Assembly: GCA_922989275.2 (NCBI GenBank)
Contig: OV277861.1
Coordinates: 27,124,479 to 27,188,478, forward strand
Reading direction: 5' to 3'
Length of the DNA stretch: 64,000 nucleotides
Source: Gari tellinella
Lineage: Eukaryota > Mollusca > Bivalvia > Cardiida > Psammobiidae
Positions 12,294 through 25,300 of this stretch are shown one piece after another. Every line of letters begins with the position of its first letter. Position 1 is the stretch's first letter. Under the pieces are notes generated by a model. The model ran no database searches. It was given only the letters and a program-made list of their open reading frames with translations, and was not told the DNA's origin. Position numbers and translations under genes: made by a program.

Positions 12294-12729
12294 GTGTCGT
12301 TGTAATGACCACTCATAAGATGATTTCTGTGTTGAAAGTCCCGTGAAAGTCCAATTACAATTTCGCCGAACAGGCTTCACCCTTTGAACCCTAGTCCCGC
12401 ATATAGGCGTCCTTTTCAAACAGTGTATATGTGAATAGAACACTTGTCCTATGCAAACAATGAAGACCCAGATTAGAGGACTCCGAAAGGAGCCCTCTGA
12501 TCAGGGTCTTTACTGTTTGTCATAATGCAAAACATTGACAAAAACAACCCTGAAAAGTCAGAAATGGACTAGACTAAAATGGAAACTAGAATTTCATTGA
12601 GGAAAGAGTTATGCAGCTTCCATTGGAACTAATTAAAATGTTTTCGGTCTCTCAGTATCTTATATTGATTTGTCCTTCTAATAAAATATCGTCGAGCTTC
12701 TTCCTTTTAACTATTTTACAATCAATAAG

Positions 12730-13440
12730 TACGAGGGCTGATTGATAAGTTCTGAGCCTCAAGTGTAAGGATTTGTATTTTGGGAGACATAATATATATT
12801 ATTTTTCAGCATAATCCCCTTCAGTATCTATACTACTTTCCAGCAATGTTTAAGTGTCCCAATTCTACTTTTAAATTAAAGAAGTATACCGTCTGAGTGA
12901 AATTGGGTATCGGAAATGGCCTGTTTAAGTTTTGGAAATCTATAGAAGTCTGATGGATCAATATGAGGCGGGCAAGAGGATGTCGAATCCATTTTAACAC
13001 ATTACCCCATAAATACGCCTTTTTACACTCTAGTTTACCCATCCATCGAGCAAAACAGTTCCAATTTACGGAATTATGAATTTGTACCAAAAGAAATATT
13101 TTCTATATTCTAGCAGATTTTTTCTTAAAGCAGGCTGAAAGTAAAGCAGAATGCGCCCTAAGGCGCATTCTGCTTTACTTTCAACCTGCTTTAAGTATTA
13201 ACTTGTTTTAAAAACTATAAACAGGCTATGGGGTAATGGGTTAAGCCACACTCATAAATGGCAGCTATCTAGCATTGACAAACTTATGACCAAGGACATT
13301 GTCCTGTTAAACAAAAATATATTTACGGAGTCTTTCACGGCGCTTGATCTTACTAGCCAAACAACAGTAGGGCTGAAAATGGGTAGCCCTGCTGAACTCC
13401 TTCAATACAAGACTCACAACTTATCAAAACTATCGTATGA
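12730..13440 (-). pseudogene. Mariner-like transposase relic, split by a TTAA MITE
   Basis: The right end (as read on minus) carries TACGAGGGCTGATTGATAAG at 12730, a terminus typical of mariner-like elements. Translating the minus strand with frameshifts gives DPSDFYRFPKL, then the end DTEGDYAEK, matching the C-terminal third of mariner transposases (PSDFHLFPKL...EGDY.EK). Upstream, on the far side of the MITE at 12994-13244, fragments of the QDN...H motif and HECG can be read. If the insertion is skipped, HECG continues as LKWIRHP in the same frame across a single TTAA. Several stops and shifts make it non-functional. Confidence 0.7.
12994..13244. mobile_element. TTAA-type MITE, family D (AAAGCAGG hairpin), inside the mariner relic
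   Basis: TTAACACATTACCCC at the left and GGGGTAATGGGTTAA at the right; 70-base near-perfect hairpin (CTTAAAGCAGGCTGAAAG and complement) at 13125-13195. Confidence 0.85.
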
Positions 13441-13900
13441 GGGAAGAACTAGGCATTAACCCTTCCCTTTAATTCAATTTGTTTTGAAAGGAAAACATTG
13501 TTCAATGAAGCTATATGGAGAACAATTGTATTAGCACTGTTTTTGCTACATGTGTGTCGTAATCCTTCGAAACGTTCATTTGGAGTACACCATTCATAAT
13601 TTTATCACCATCGTACATGTACATCCAGAAAAACTGCTTCTGACGCAATCTTGTGCATTTAACGTCTATAGTACACAAAAGTAGACTATGGTGAGACGCT
13701 TCGTGACGCGGCGTCTCATCAGGATCTTCACTGTTTGCTATTTCATATAAAAATGTTCTACTGTATGAACAAAAACTGTTATGTCTCTTGATCGCAATTG
13801 TTAATCTATAATCAAGACTTCCAGCAAGCACATAAGGAGAGTTCAGCATACATTGGTTACATTTGTAATAAATTAAATGTCAATACAAAAATGATACGAG

Positions 13901-14150
13901 TACAGTGGAGAAAACGTTTATCTTTCCCGTTTAAACGCAAACGTACGTAAACGCAAAACACTAAAATGTTGAAAACTACAACTTTTGGACACATCTGATA
14001 ATTCATGTTTATCTTGGTGGCAAAAAGTTTGGAGCCTGATCAGACGCCGGGTGACCCGGCGTCTGTTCTGACTCCAAACGGTTTGCACTGCAAATAATAG
14101 TTTCAGCGTAAACGCGTTTATTGGGAAAGAATAACGTTTTCTCCACTGTA
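13901..14150. mobile_element. Family B MITE, 250 bp
   Basis: TACAGTGGAGAAAACG and CGTTTTCTCCACTGTA ends, full interior and GGAGCC hairpin at 14025-14090. Confidence 0.88.
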
Positions 14151-14599
14151 ACATGCATCATACAGATACTGTATCACTATGATGCTGAATAAACCTGATC
14201 ATGTGACCTTTAATTGACTGGAATATATGAGCCAAGTATATACGTGTTTGTTTCCCTTCGAGTCTTATACCATAGATTTATCGACAAGTTCCAGGTCTGT
14301 TATTTACTTTTACTTAACCCGTTTTTCTACCATTATATCATCTACATACTTTAACATTACGGTGTAATGGTTTGCTTCTAACAAATTTCAGGTTCTATGC
14401 ATTTTGACCGTAGAACTAAATGCATATGTGTTAAATAACTTGTATCTAGATCATGCACAGAATTACTATGTGATTTTATTTGGTAAAGACTGCTTGCAAC
14501 TACCATCGTTTTCAGATTTGCAGTAAATGGGATATAGTTCCATTCGTGCGACTACCTTGTGATTGAACTCTTTGCATGCTGTGCAACATTTCGTCCGTA

Positions 14600-14790
14600 A
14601 CAATTGTCGTCTGCTTTTAGTCTTAAAATAAAAACCTTTGAACATTGAACATTTTTTTGGAAAAATAGATTCAGTGTGTCCAACAGTTTGGATCCAGATG
14701 AGACGCCTCGTAACGCGGCTTCTTATCTGGATCCAAACTATTTGTAAAGGTTGTCACAATGTTGCCTCTAGCGAGCAACACGTTAATCAA
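14600..14790. repeat. Family A-like hairpin element, worn
   Basis: GTCGTCTGC, then a GGATCC-type hairpin at 14680-14743 with a few mismatches. Similar worn copies: 9061-9260, 15460-15640, 16820-17035, 17795-17960 and 34060-34200. Confidence 0.6.
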
Positions 14791-15200
14791 TAACTTTCAA
14801 TGTAAAATCTGATCAAACGTTGCTTGAAGTGGAGCGACTTAATTAGTGCAACATGCATGCACGAACGAAAGTCATAAATTAAAATTGAAGTGTTGAAGAC
14901 ATAACTTTATGTATATCCCAGCAAATGCGCTTACACTCCGCAAACTGTCACCCATGGCATACATTTCGTATGTCAGGCTTAAACTTATTTACTACCAAGA
15001 TTAACTACTTCACTGCCAAATGCCATCGTCTACTTTAAAGCCGCATTGTGCTTTTGAGAAACCTGCATAAAACGGTTGTTTGGGGTCCCATTTGAACTAC
15101 GTGGGACGTGATTCTTTCACAAAAACCGGTTTTATCTAAGCAATTCGCTTTTTAAATTATATTTATAATATTTTTGTGCTAGCACCAATTAAAAAGCCTC
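14790..15200. other. Intergenic, nothing recognised
   Basis: No feature seen. The open frames at 15189-15488 on both strands have no recognisable product. Confidence 0.4.
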
Positions 15201-15748
15201 CCTTGTGAATGGAAAGAAGGACAACTCTGTAAATACAGGGCTCCAGATAACGGAAGTATTTCGAAAACTTAAATCTATATTTCTGCTTTTAAACCCAATG
15301 GTGTCATACTCATTAAAAGTGTCTCGAATTGACGGTTTAATCAGTAGTAACACCATAGCATTCGGTGCTGAAATGAGTGAGAAAATGTTAGATTGGTTCA
15401 GATTACTCTCGCTTACATGTTTAGCTGGAACATCTGGATAACCTTTATTCTGCTGCACAGACGTCTGCTTCGACAATGTCGTCTGCAAAATGTGTTCAGT
15501 TTAGATTTATGCATTGTTTTAATTAAACAAACCTTAAGACGAGTGTCAAATAGTTTGGATCCAGATGAGACGCCACGTTACGCGGCGTCTTTTTAGATTC
15601 AAATAGTTTGTAAACTCCGTAAAGTAGGCACAGGGTTAAACACTATGAGATTCAATAACAACGTGTACATATCTTTCACTGTGGGTAAACGGTCAAATAA
15701 ACTATAGAGAATGTATACCTGAGCTTGCTGAAAATGTCTGTTTCAGCC

Positions 15749-16530
15749 TTGTCCGCTCTCTAACTCAAACATTTCTTTTTGGATCTTCACCAAACTTGCT
15801 ACAAATGTTTATTAGTATAGAATCTAGGTCAGTTTCAATAACTAGCAAAATCGCATAAGGCATGTCTGAGTTATTGCTGAAGATGCTGAAACAGTCATTT
15901 TTTAATACATAAAGGGCAAAAACTCAGATATGCCACATGCGATTTTTGTAATAATCAAACTTAACCTAAATTTTATATACTTAAACATTTTCAGCAAGTT
16001 TAATGAATATCCGATAAAACCTGTATGTGTTAGAGTGCAAAAAGTGACTGAAACCGTCATTTTTCATTAATAAACAGGCAATAACTTAGATATACCTTAT
16101 GCGCTTTTAGTAGTAATCATACTAAACCTTGATATTATATCAATAAATATTTTCAGCAAATTTGGTGAAGATCCAATAAAACGTATTTGTGTTAGAGAGC
16201 AAACCTTGCTGAAAACAGTCATTTTTTAATACATAAAGGGCAAAAACTTAGGTATGCCACATGCGATTGTAGTAATAATCAAACTAGACCTGAATTTTAT
16301 ATGAATAAATATGTTCAGCATGTTTGGTGAATATCCGATAAAAACTGTTTGTTTTAGAGTGCAAAAATGACTGAAACAGTCATTTTTTATAGATTAACAG
16401 GCAATAACTCAAAAACGACTTATGCGATTTTAGTAGTAATCAAACTAAACCTTGATTTTATATCAATGAACATTTTCAGCAAGTTTGTGGAAGATCGGAT
16501 AAAAGATATTCGAGTTAGAGAGCGGACAAA
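15749..16530. repeat. Tandem array of about 161-bp units in alternating A/B types with inverted end unit
   Basis: Four units start near 15888, 16048, 16210 and 16371 with TGAAA(A)CAGTCATTTTT. Units 1 and 3 share ATACATAAAGGGC, units 2 and 4 share ATTAACAGGC-like words. The stretch 15749-15890 is an inverted unit, so the ends (TTGTCCGCTCTCTAACTC and GAGTTAGAGAGCGGACAA) mirror each other. Confidence 0.8.
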
Positions 16531-18079
16531 AAAGTGTGATAGTCTAACTGACTGATGGATCGACCGTCGAAGGTAATTGTGGTTGCACACGGCGATGTTG
16601 ACTCCGGCTGTATCACGTGATACTAAGCCGTGTGGTAAGGTTTATGGCAGACGCTCTATTTTCGGTTTGTTATGATTTAAATCGCCCTTTTTGGTGATTT
16701 AGGTCCGTCTTCATCATTTCATAGATCAGTTTGGCCCATTAGAATGTTCAAACATTATTATTAACCGTTATTGTATTTCAGACATTATGAAAAGGTCTGA
16801 AAACACAATGGGACTTTAACCTTTCTACCGCGAAACTCTCATCTGCGTGTATAGTGTCGTCTGCAATATATTTTCAAGTCAGATTTAGGGATTTTTGGAC
16901 TAAAGAAATATCTAAAAGAATGCCTAGAAGTTTTGATTCTGATCAGACGACGCTTAAGTTACGTCTGATCAGGATCAGGATCAAAACTGTTTGCAACGTC
17001 GCCTTTTGGTGTTATTGGCAGTGAAAGAGTTCAAACCAGTCGCAAACATACATGTATTTGAAATGAATGACATGCGCTAAAACATATTGCATACCTTTTG
17101 CATTTAAATAACTTTACCCCATTTATACCCAGTGGATTTGTCCGTGTTTATATATTGGATTTGTACATTTTTTATCAAAGGGATGCCTGGCAAAATTTTC
17201 TTTTTCATTTTGTTTTGTATAGAAATTCCTATCAGCAAACAGTGTAGACTCTTATCAGAAGCCGCATAATGCGGCGTCTGATCAGAGTCTACACTGTTTG
17301 CCAATGTCCCATATATTGGATCGTCGGCACAAAAGGGTTTAAGCTGGTAACAGTACCGTTTTTCCCCACAATGTATATTTTACATGTTTGCATTATATTT
17401 GATTTTTGTTTAATTTGTTTGACATTTATATAAAATAATATTCAGATTTTTTTATCATTGTTTTCTAAATCTTATCTCTTAACGCGGCGTCTGATCAGGA
17501 TCCAAACTGTTTGAAAGAAAACTGTCGTGCTCGGGGTAAGGCAGTGAAGGGGTTAAGTCCACAGGTACTTGACACATTCATCTAGATCTATTAACCACCC
17601 CCCCCCTTTAAAATTTGTTTTTGTTTTTCTTTACTATACTTCTATTATAGATACTAGAAGTATAGGTCATCATAGCGAAATGGGTTAATTGACTAATATT
17701 TACTATTACTTACAGGTTTGTTTTCGGACATTTTGTTATTGGATTTAATCCATCATTGTCAATCCCGGTTGCTTTAGTATTTCCATACACTTTGGATACA
17801 AATCAGACGCTAAATGCGTGCAACTTGGCGTCTGATCAGAATTCAAAATATTTTTCACTCAGAGTTTTTACATCTTCAGTTAAGATGCCAAAGATAAATG
17901 GTTAGAAATCAAAGCGAGAAACAAAGTTGAAAGCAGACTATCCTCAGACAGTGAAGGTGTTAACCAATCGACTTTTTTAAACCGTTTATGTTATATTGGA
18001 CTCTCATAATTGACATAGTTTATTACCGGAAGTGCCCGTAGAAATAATTGACCTACCCGTATTCCTCAAGTACGACAGG

Positions 18080-18300
18080 AGTGGCAACTACTACAAACAG
18101 CTTTTTATAACATTTACAGCACACACCCAATAATGTTCGCCCACTAAAATGAATGCTTAATGATAGATAGATAAATAGATATTTTATTTCAACTTGTACA
18201 TCGTACATCGTTCCAATAGTATATAAACATTTTATTATATACAGGCTCACGTTTCTATCATTATTTCATGCATTCACAAAAAATATGATTGTTTAAAATA
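18080..18300 (-). other. Possible LINE 3' tail
   Basis: GATAGATAGATAAATAGA followed by ATTTTATTTC reads on minus as an AATAAA-like stretch ending in an ATCT repeat, common at LINE 3' ends. No coding part is attached. Confidence 0.3.
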
Positions 18301-18438
18301 TTCAAATTTTTACAATTCTTTTCAAAACTTTCAATTTCTACATTGTATTGCATCTCTTTCGCGTTTCGTTTGAACAAGAAAGAATAACGTCTACTCCACT
18401 GTAGTAGTTATTACTTAAAAGAATAAATAATCAACATT

Positions 18439-18665
18439 TGTTAACCTTTTCATGATCAAATTATTCGGTAAATGTTTACCCGTTCACCGCTTTATTGTCT
18501 TCTGTTTCAGTATAAGACACGTTTCAAAGTTAGATTTAAGGTTGTCTGACGTAATAAATATCGATAAGAGTGTCAAATAGTTTGGGACCTGATCAGACGC
18601 CACGTTACGCGGCGTCTGATCAGGATCCAAACTGTTTACAAACGCGCTCTTTGTAGATCTATGTT
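18439..18665. mobile_element. TTAA-type MITE, family G (CCTTTCATGATCAAA end)
   Basis: Starts TTAACCTTTTCATGATCAAA; hairpin with GCGTAACGC-type loop at 18577-18641; right end worn. Confidence 0.7.
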
Positions 18666-19397
18666 GTTTTTTAAATATATATAGTTTTCTTCTTATTACT
18701 GCATAGTGGTTATACATTTTATACTTGTGTTTGACGTCATAAGTATAATGCCCTTTTTATGTTAGTATTAATATGTGGGCTTGATCTTTTACAAAATATT
18801 GTATAACTGTGTAAGCTTTTGTTAATGTATATACATATGTGCTGTTGAAACTGTTTATTTCGAGACATGCATAATGACTGAACCGTGCAATGACAAAACC
18901 TGCCTTATTGCATTTAAAACTGTGTAGATCAAGGCAATCCCGCCGCGTCAAAGACACGGCGGCTGGCCTTGATCTACAATGTTTGACACCTACAGGCGTC
19001 TAATCTAAAGTATTTTATTTAGCTGTATTTTATATGGTATTTGGCAGTGAAGACCAAACTAAGACGCAGAGCCTGGTGCTTGGTATGTACAATGTAGCTA
19101 TGCAATAAGGCAGATTTTGTCATGGCATGACCCAGATTTGCAACAAAGTATGATTTATGTTTCACCAAAATCTGAACTTGTGTCTCTTGAAAAGACAATT
19201 CTAACGAGAGTTCACAAGAATAGTTCCGATGGGAACATTACTACAATAAAGACCACTAAATCGTGTTAATTATTAGGTGTTAAAGACGGTTGACTGCATA
19301 AAGCTCTAAGCTGTAATCTGCCTTCCAAACAATAAATTATCTTTCGTTTTAGCGTTCGGATTAGCGGTTGTTTCTGTACGAAAGCTAAAGGAAAAGT

Positions 19398-22300
19398 TTA
19401 CATCTGATTAGCACAAATAAAAGGATTGACATCGCTGCAATTAACAGCAGCAAACACGAGGTTGGAATATTCGGACTTGAGCACCATGCAGTCACCGTTA
19501 AGGTTTTGTGGTTCGTTGTCGCCCCAGTACGTGCCTCCGTTGGTGTCGGTAATAGGTCCTGCCTCTTCCCACGCCCATGAGGGGCCCGATACCTGATATC
19601 CTCCAAGTAAATACTGAAAGTCAGTGTCTGAAGAAGAAAACGAAAAAGTGTGTGCAGGGCTGCCATAAGTTGATCATAAAAAATCCTAAGATTTCCAAAT
19701 GTTCTATTTTTCAAGCTGCGGTATTACATATTGTACCTTTAACTCTTTACCCAATAGTCTGAATCTGGTTTTGAAGAGACGCAGGGCTGCCATTTCTCCG
19801 GATATTTCCTAATTTTTCGGACTTTTATCCTAGCAAAAGGTAGCTTAAAACAGGCTGAAAGTAAAGCAGAATGCACCTTATGGCGCATTCTGCTTTATTT
19901 TCAACCTGTTTTAAGCAGTCATGTACCTTCAAAACAAGAAACAGACTATGGGGTAATGGTACGATTAGTAAAATTGCGTCTGAAAATTTGAAAATTTGAC
20001 ATCTTAGGATTTTTATGATCAACTTATGGCAGCCCTGGAGACGTGGTAACTTAAAGCAGGTTGAAAGAAAAGCAAAATGCGCCTTCAGGCGCATTCTGCT
20101 TTACTTTCCGCCTGTTTTAAGCTACCATCTGCTAGAATTAAAATCCGAAGATTTCGGAAAGATCCGGAGAAATGGCAGCACTGTTTGTGCCATTATGACC
20201 TATAAGATTACACGTCTACATAATTATGTAACAATGTCACTGCATGTGCCGATATATTTTGCTTAAAAGTTTCGTCTGCTCTTTCTTTTATTTTTATAAC
20301 CATTTTACTTTAAATAACGCCTAAAAGCGCGATTGCAAACAGTTTGGATCCTGATCAGACGCCGCGTAACGCGGCATCTGATCAGGATCCGAACTGTTTA
20401 ACACTCGTTTTGAAATTTCTTCAGTAATGCTGCCGTATTTTTTAATTTTGAAACGACGATGCTGACAACAAAATTGAAGCAGACGGCTATGAAACGGTGA
20501 AGGGGTATAAAAAATCCCAAAGGGATCACGTCTACGGCTCGATACCCAATCAGAAGTAATGAATTTACTTTGACGTGATATAAGGATCTTTGTTAGGAGG
20601 GAATCGTTGTTAGGAGAGCCGCCGCTGTATGATGGGAACACTGTATAGACTTACTGTGGATTTTAAAGAGGATATCTTGCAAGTAGTTTTTGATACTGGT
20701 AGAATTCAACTCCAGAAGCGTGGCTCCCTCGCCCTCACATATTGCCTTGGCAGTCGTCATGTTCTCCGGGGTGTCATAGCGCTTTATGCAGACGGGCAAC
20801 GAGCGAACGTAGGTGTAGCCGGGCGAGTAACAGGATGCTGGAAATGACAGCATACAAAGGACTACAGATAAGAGGTAGTGACTTCAAGTTTTCCAACATG
20901 TTCTTCATCGTGTCGGCACTAAGTCGTATAGAATGATTGCTCATTGGAATCATCGCGACGATGCGATTCTCAAGAGTAGTTACACTGTAGGGTTTAATGC
21001 AGAAATAAAGTGTTTATTTTTTAAAATACTCCCCTTATATGGAGTCCTGAATAATAGGCCTTTATTTCATCTACCTTAAATTGTTGACTGCATAGTTTGT
21101 AAAAAATGGTTTGATGCATTTCTAAATTGTAGAGACCTTAAACTGTTTGACCATTTACCCCATAGCTTTGTTTAGTGGTTAATACAGTCATTGGAATCGA
21201 ACAATAGACCAAAATTAAAATCTTTACAGCTATAGAGGATATTGAATGAGTGTTCATTATTTATCATTTTTAATAAACGAGTTGACTAAAATAATATGAC
21301 GCGAGCCTTGGCGAGCGTCATATTCAGTTTAGTCAACGAGTTTATTAAAAATGATAAATAATGAACACGAATGTGATATTCTATTTATCACATTACAAGT
21401 TCAAGCACCTATTAAATTGATTTGAAGCCGTAGTTTGTAGACCCTACGCTATATAGATTTTCCGCCAAACGTTACGTTGTTTACGTTAACGTCATAGTAA
21501 ATGACGTCATTTGGCATCCCGCTACATGCAGCGCTTATGAACGAACAAGTTAGGCCGGAGCCCAAAAAACGATATTCCACTAGTGGATTACGATATTTAT
21601 ACAATCGCTTTATGTAACTCCCAGACCGCAAATTATGTGATAAATAATGTTAATAGACGCTTTTTAATATGTTTATCAATGACCTATTAGTTTACCTTAA
21701 GTCTTTTGATATTGGAGTTATATGTGATAATGAAAAGATATGTTCATTGTTGTACGCAGATGATATCGTTTTAATTGCAGAGAGTGAGGCCGATTTACAA
21801 ATACTTTTAGATGGTCTTTCGGATATATCTATCAATAGCAGTAAAAGTCAGATAGTTCATTTTCGTCCAAAAAATGTAGTTAAATCTTTGTTTCTGGAAA
21901 CGATAACCTTGATATCGTCGATAGATATACATACCTAGGTTTAGTATTGCATGAGCATTTAGATTATAGCATTACTGCAAAGGTGGTGGCTCAAAGTGCG
22001 AGTCGAGCACTGGGTCTAGTTATTTGTAAGTGTAAATCTATTGGAGGTGTACCTTATAATGTCTTTAAACACCTATTTGATACAATTGTTTGGCCTGTCA
22101 TAAGTTACGGGTCTGCAGTGTGGGGTAAAAAATCGTATCAATGCATTTATGCAGTACAAAACAGAGCGATTCGCTTCTTTTTAGGTGTTGGTAAATATAT
22201 CCCCAATGCAGCTGTAGCAGGTGAAATGGCATGGAACACTACCAGCACAAAGCAATGGAAATCCATTGCTTTGTGCTGGTCACGGTTGTCTGGTATGTCA

Positions 22301-25300
22301 AACAATAGACTTAACAAACGAGTTACACTTTGGGCCACCAATGTTTCAGGGAGAAATTGTAAAGACAAGTTAAAACTGTATAATTTATAACAATATTGTT
22401 ACTTAAATGTTCATATTCCTAAGCGTACTCTAATAGAATCGTTAGAAAGAATAATGCATTTGCAATACTGTGAAGAGTGGCGAACATCTGTGAATTCAGT
22501 AGCAGGACCATCTAGACGGGGTAGAAATAAGCTTAGAACATATAAATTATTTAAAACGGAGTATGAGACAGAATTTTACTGTAATCTGATTATGCCATTA
22601 AGACACAGGGCTGCTTTTAGCAAATTTAGATGTGGTGTTGCGCCCTTACGTATTGAAACGGGTAGATACGAGGGTTTAGATGTTAATGATCGATAATGTC
22701 CATTTTGTTTTGAAATTGAAGATGAATGTCATGTTTTGTTCGACTGTTTTCTCTATGACGATTTAAGAAAACCACTCTTTGATCAGGCCGAAAAAGTAGC
22801 CGGTGATTTTAAATATATGTCTAAAATGGAAAAGTTAGTATTTATTTTCACTAAATCTGATATGTGTAGGATAAGTTCCAAAACCAGTTTTAGTATTTTT
22901 CGCCGTAGAAGTTTTTATCTTTGTAAATAGTTAGGTATCAAGTTTTAATATGTCATTTTACGGTAATTACTATACAATAATATCAGTATTGCGCAGTAAA
23001 TGTTCTATAGTGCTGTGCTTTTCTGTATGTATATGTACAGTCTTTATCAATTTCTTTTTATCTAAAATCTTATATTGGATATAGATATTTTTTAACGTTG
23101 TTATAGTATCATATTCTTTAATTGTTCACCTTACTTAGTATAATTTTAAATAGACACCCTGTTTTATTACAAAGGTGCTTTGATCATATGATTGATAGAT
23201 AACTTATATAACTTAGAATATTTAAATGAAATCTGTAGTATATGGATTTTAAGTTGAAAGTTACAATGAATATGATTGTGATAATTACATTATGTATATA
23301 GTCTCTTACAATTCTTATTTGAATGGCATGGTTTTTCTGTGAATTGAAATGAATGTTGTATGTATTTCATGTTAAAATCATGATGAGACTCTAATAAAGA
23401 AATAAATATCGATGAAATAACCAATTCACACCAATAATGATATCGTCAGCTTTAAAGCATGTTTAACCCATTCCCCATAGCCTGTTTCTAATTTTGAAAA
23501 TATGTTACCACTTAAAGCAGGTTGAAAGTAAAGCAGAATGTGCCTTTAGGCACATTCTGCTTTACTTTCAGTCTGCTTTAAGCTACTAGAATAAAGAACA
23601 TATTTCTTATAGACATAAGTATAACTGTATAAATTGGAACTTTTCTTCAGTGGAGGAATACAAAAAGGCGTATTTATGGGGTAATGAGTTAAGATATTCG
23701 TCACAGGCTTAGTAGTTTGGGGTACTATATTCATTGTACACATTGTATAAACATTTTTATATCAGCGGGGTTTCTGTGTTTCATTTATAAACAAAAGATA
23801 TACTTATTAGTTTGGAACAATTTAGAGATGACGACTACAAGCTACGTAGCAATAAGCACATAATTGCTTGTGGTTTTTTCTTTGTTTCGTTTATAAACTT
23901 TTACTTAAAAGTTCTAAAACAGGTTTCCCCACGCTAAATGTAGAAAAGATGACTCCACGAATTCCTGGTAATAAGTATTTCTATGTTTCTTATTTGACTT
24001 TGATTGTTGCCAATCATCAATCACTAACTGTACCAAAAAATCGTTGTCAAATCGAGTGCCGTTACATGGCAACATCCTTGATTTAAATGTATTTCATTAC
24101 TTTGCAAGGTTTTAAATCCCAGTTACAGTGGATAATCTGTTATTCTTTCCCGTTTAAACGCAAACGTACGCAAACGCAAAGCACTAAAACGTAGAAAAGA
24201 ACAACTTTTGGACAATTCTGATAATTCTTGTTTATCTTGGTGGCAAACAGTTTGGAGCCTGATCAGACTCCGGGTTACCCGGCGTCTGATCTGGCTCCAA
24301 ACTGTTTGCACTGCAAATAATAGTTTTAGCGTAAACGCGTTTATTGGGAAAGAATAACAGATTCTCCACTGTACATCGATGAAATATAAATACATCAGCC
24401 TTGGTCATTCGCCAATGAAAATATCGTATTTAAGTGAACCTAAATCTATTATCTTTTCTAATAAGTTGAATATCGCAAATTTGTGTCTAGATAGAAAACA
24501 TGCGTCTGCGCCGAAAATGTTGCCTGCACATTGGAACAATGCCAATTAAAAAAATAGTACCCTTGTAGAAGGAGGTACCCGGCTGAGAGATGATGCCACT
24601 GCTGAATCCCGTCAGGTCAACTGAATACCTTTGACACGCATGTGAGGCAGGGACGTAGCCGACCATTACGCACGTGGTATCCATGAAACACTCAACCATG
24701 CAGTTTACGTCACCACCGACGTGTGTCGTGTCAATCTTTCCGACGGATGTGTGGAAGTTACCAATGGATACTTCTGACCGGAATACCAGGGTCATACTTC
24801 CAGGTGCTGAAACAATTACATATATACAAGTACATGTAGTGCTGAAAACTATTCTGTTTTGAATAACGAACGCAAACACAGGGCAATAAAACAAAAGGAC
24901 ATGGTTCACGAAGACTCTGTTTTGGCCCTGTAAAAATCTTTTTTTCCCAAATTATCTTTTAGCCATATTTTCTCTTTATTTGTCAATTTCAGATATTAAT
25001 ACTTCATGTAATACAGAAAACTCAATTCAAATTCGAGTTTTGACAACTTTATAGTTTCTTTTAAATGGACCATGAGGCCAAAAAAGGTCAAAAATGCAGA
25101 TTTTTGGTACAATTCAGGGAATAAATCATAGAATTAAACAATGAAGGCACTAATGCGACACAAATATATTTTAAGTACACAATAAATATTTAAGTTGTAG
25201 TAACATATCAAAAATTTGAAGTGTCGCACGCGTGGCTTCATAGTTTATTTTTAGGATTTATACCGAGAATTGTACCCAAAATCTGCTTTTTTGTCTTTTT

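Noticed and set aside
24487..24909. 140-codon minus-strand ORF as a single-exon gene
   Set aside because: Only 24806-24561 matches a PAN-like domain and has phase-1 splice sites on both sides; the rest reads into introns.
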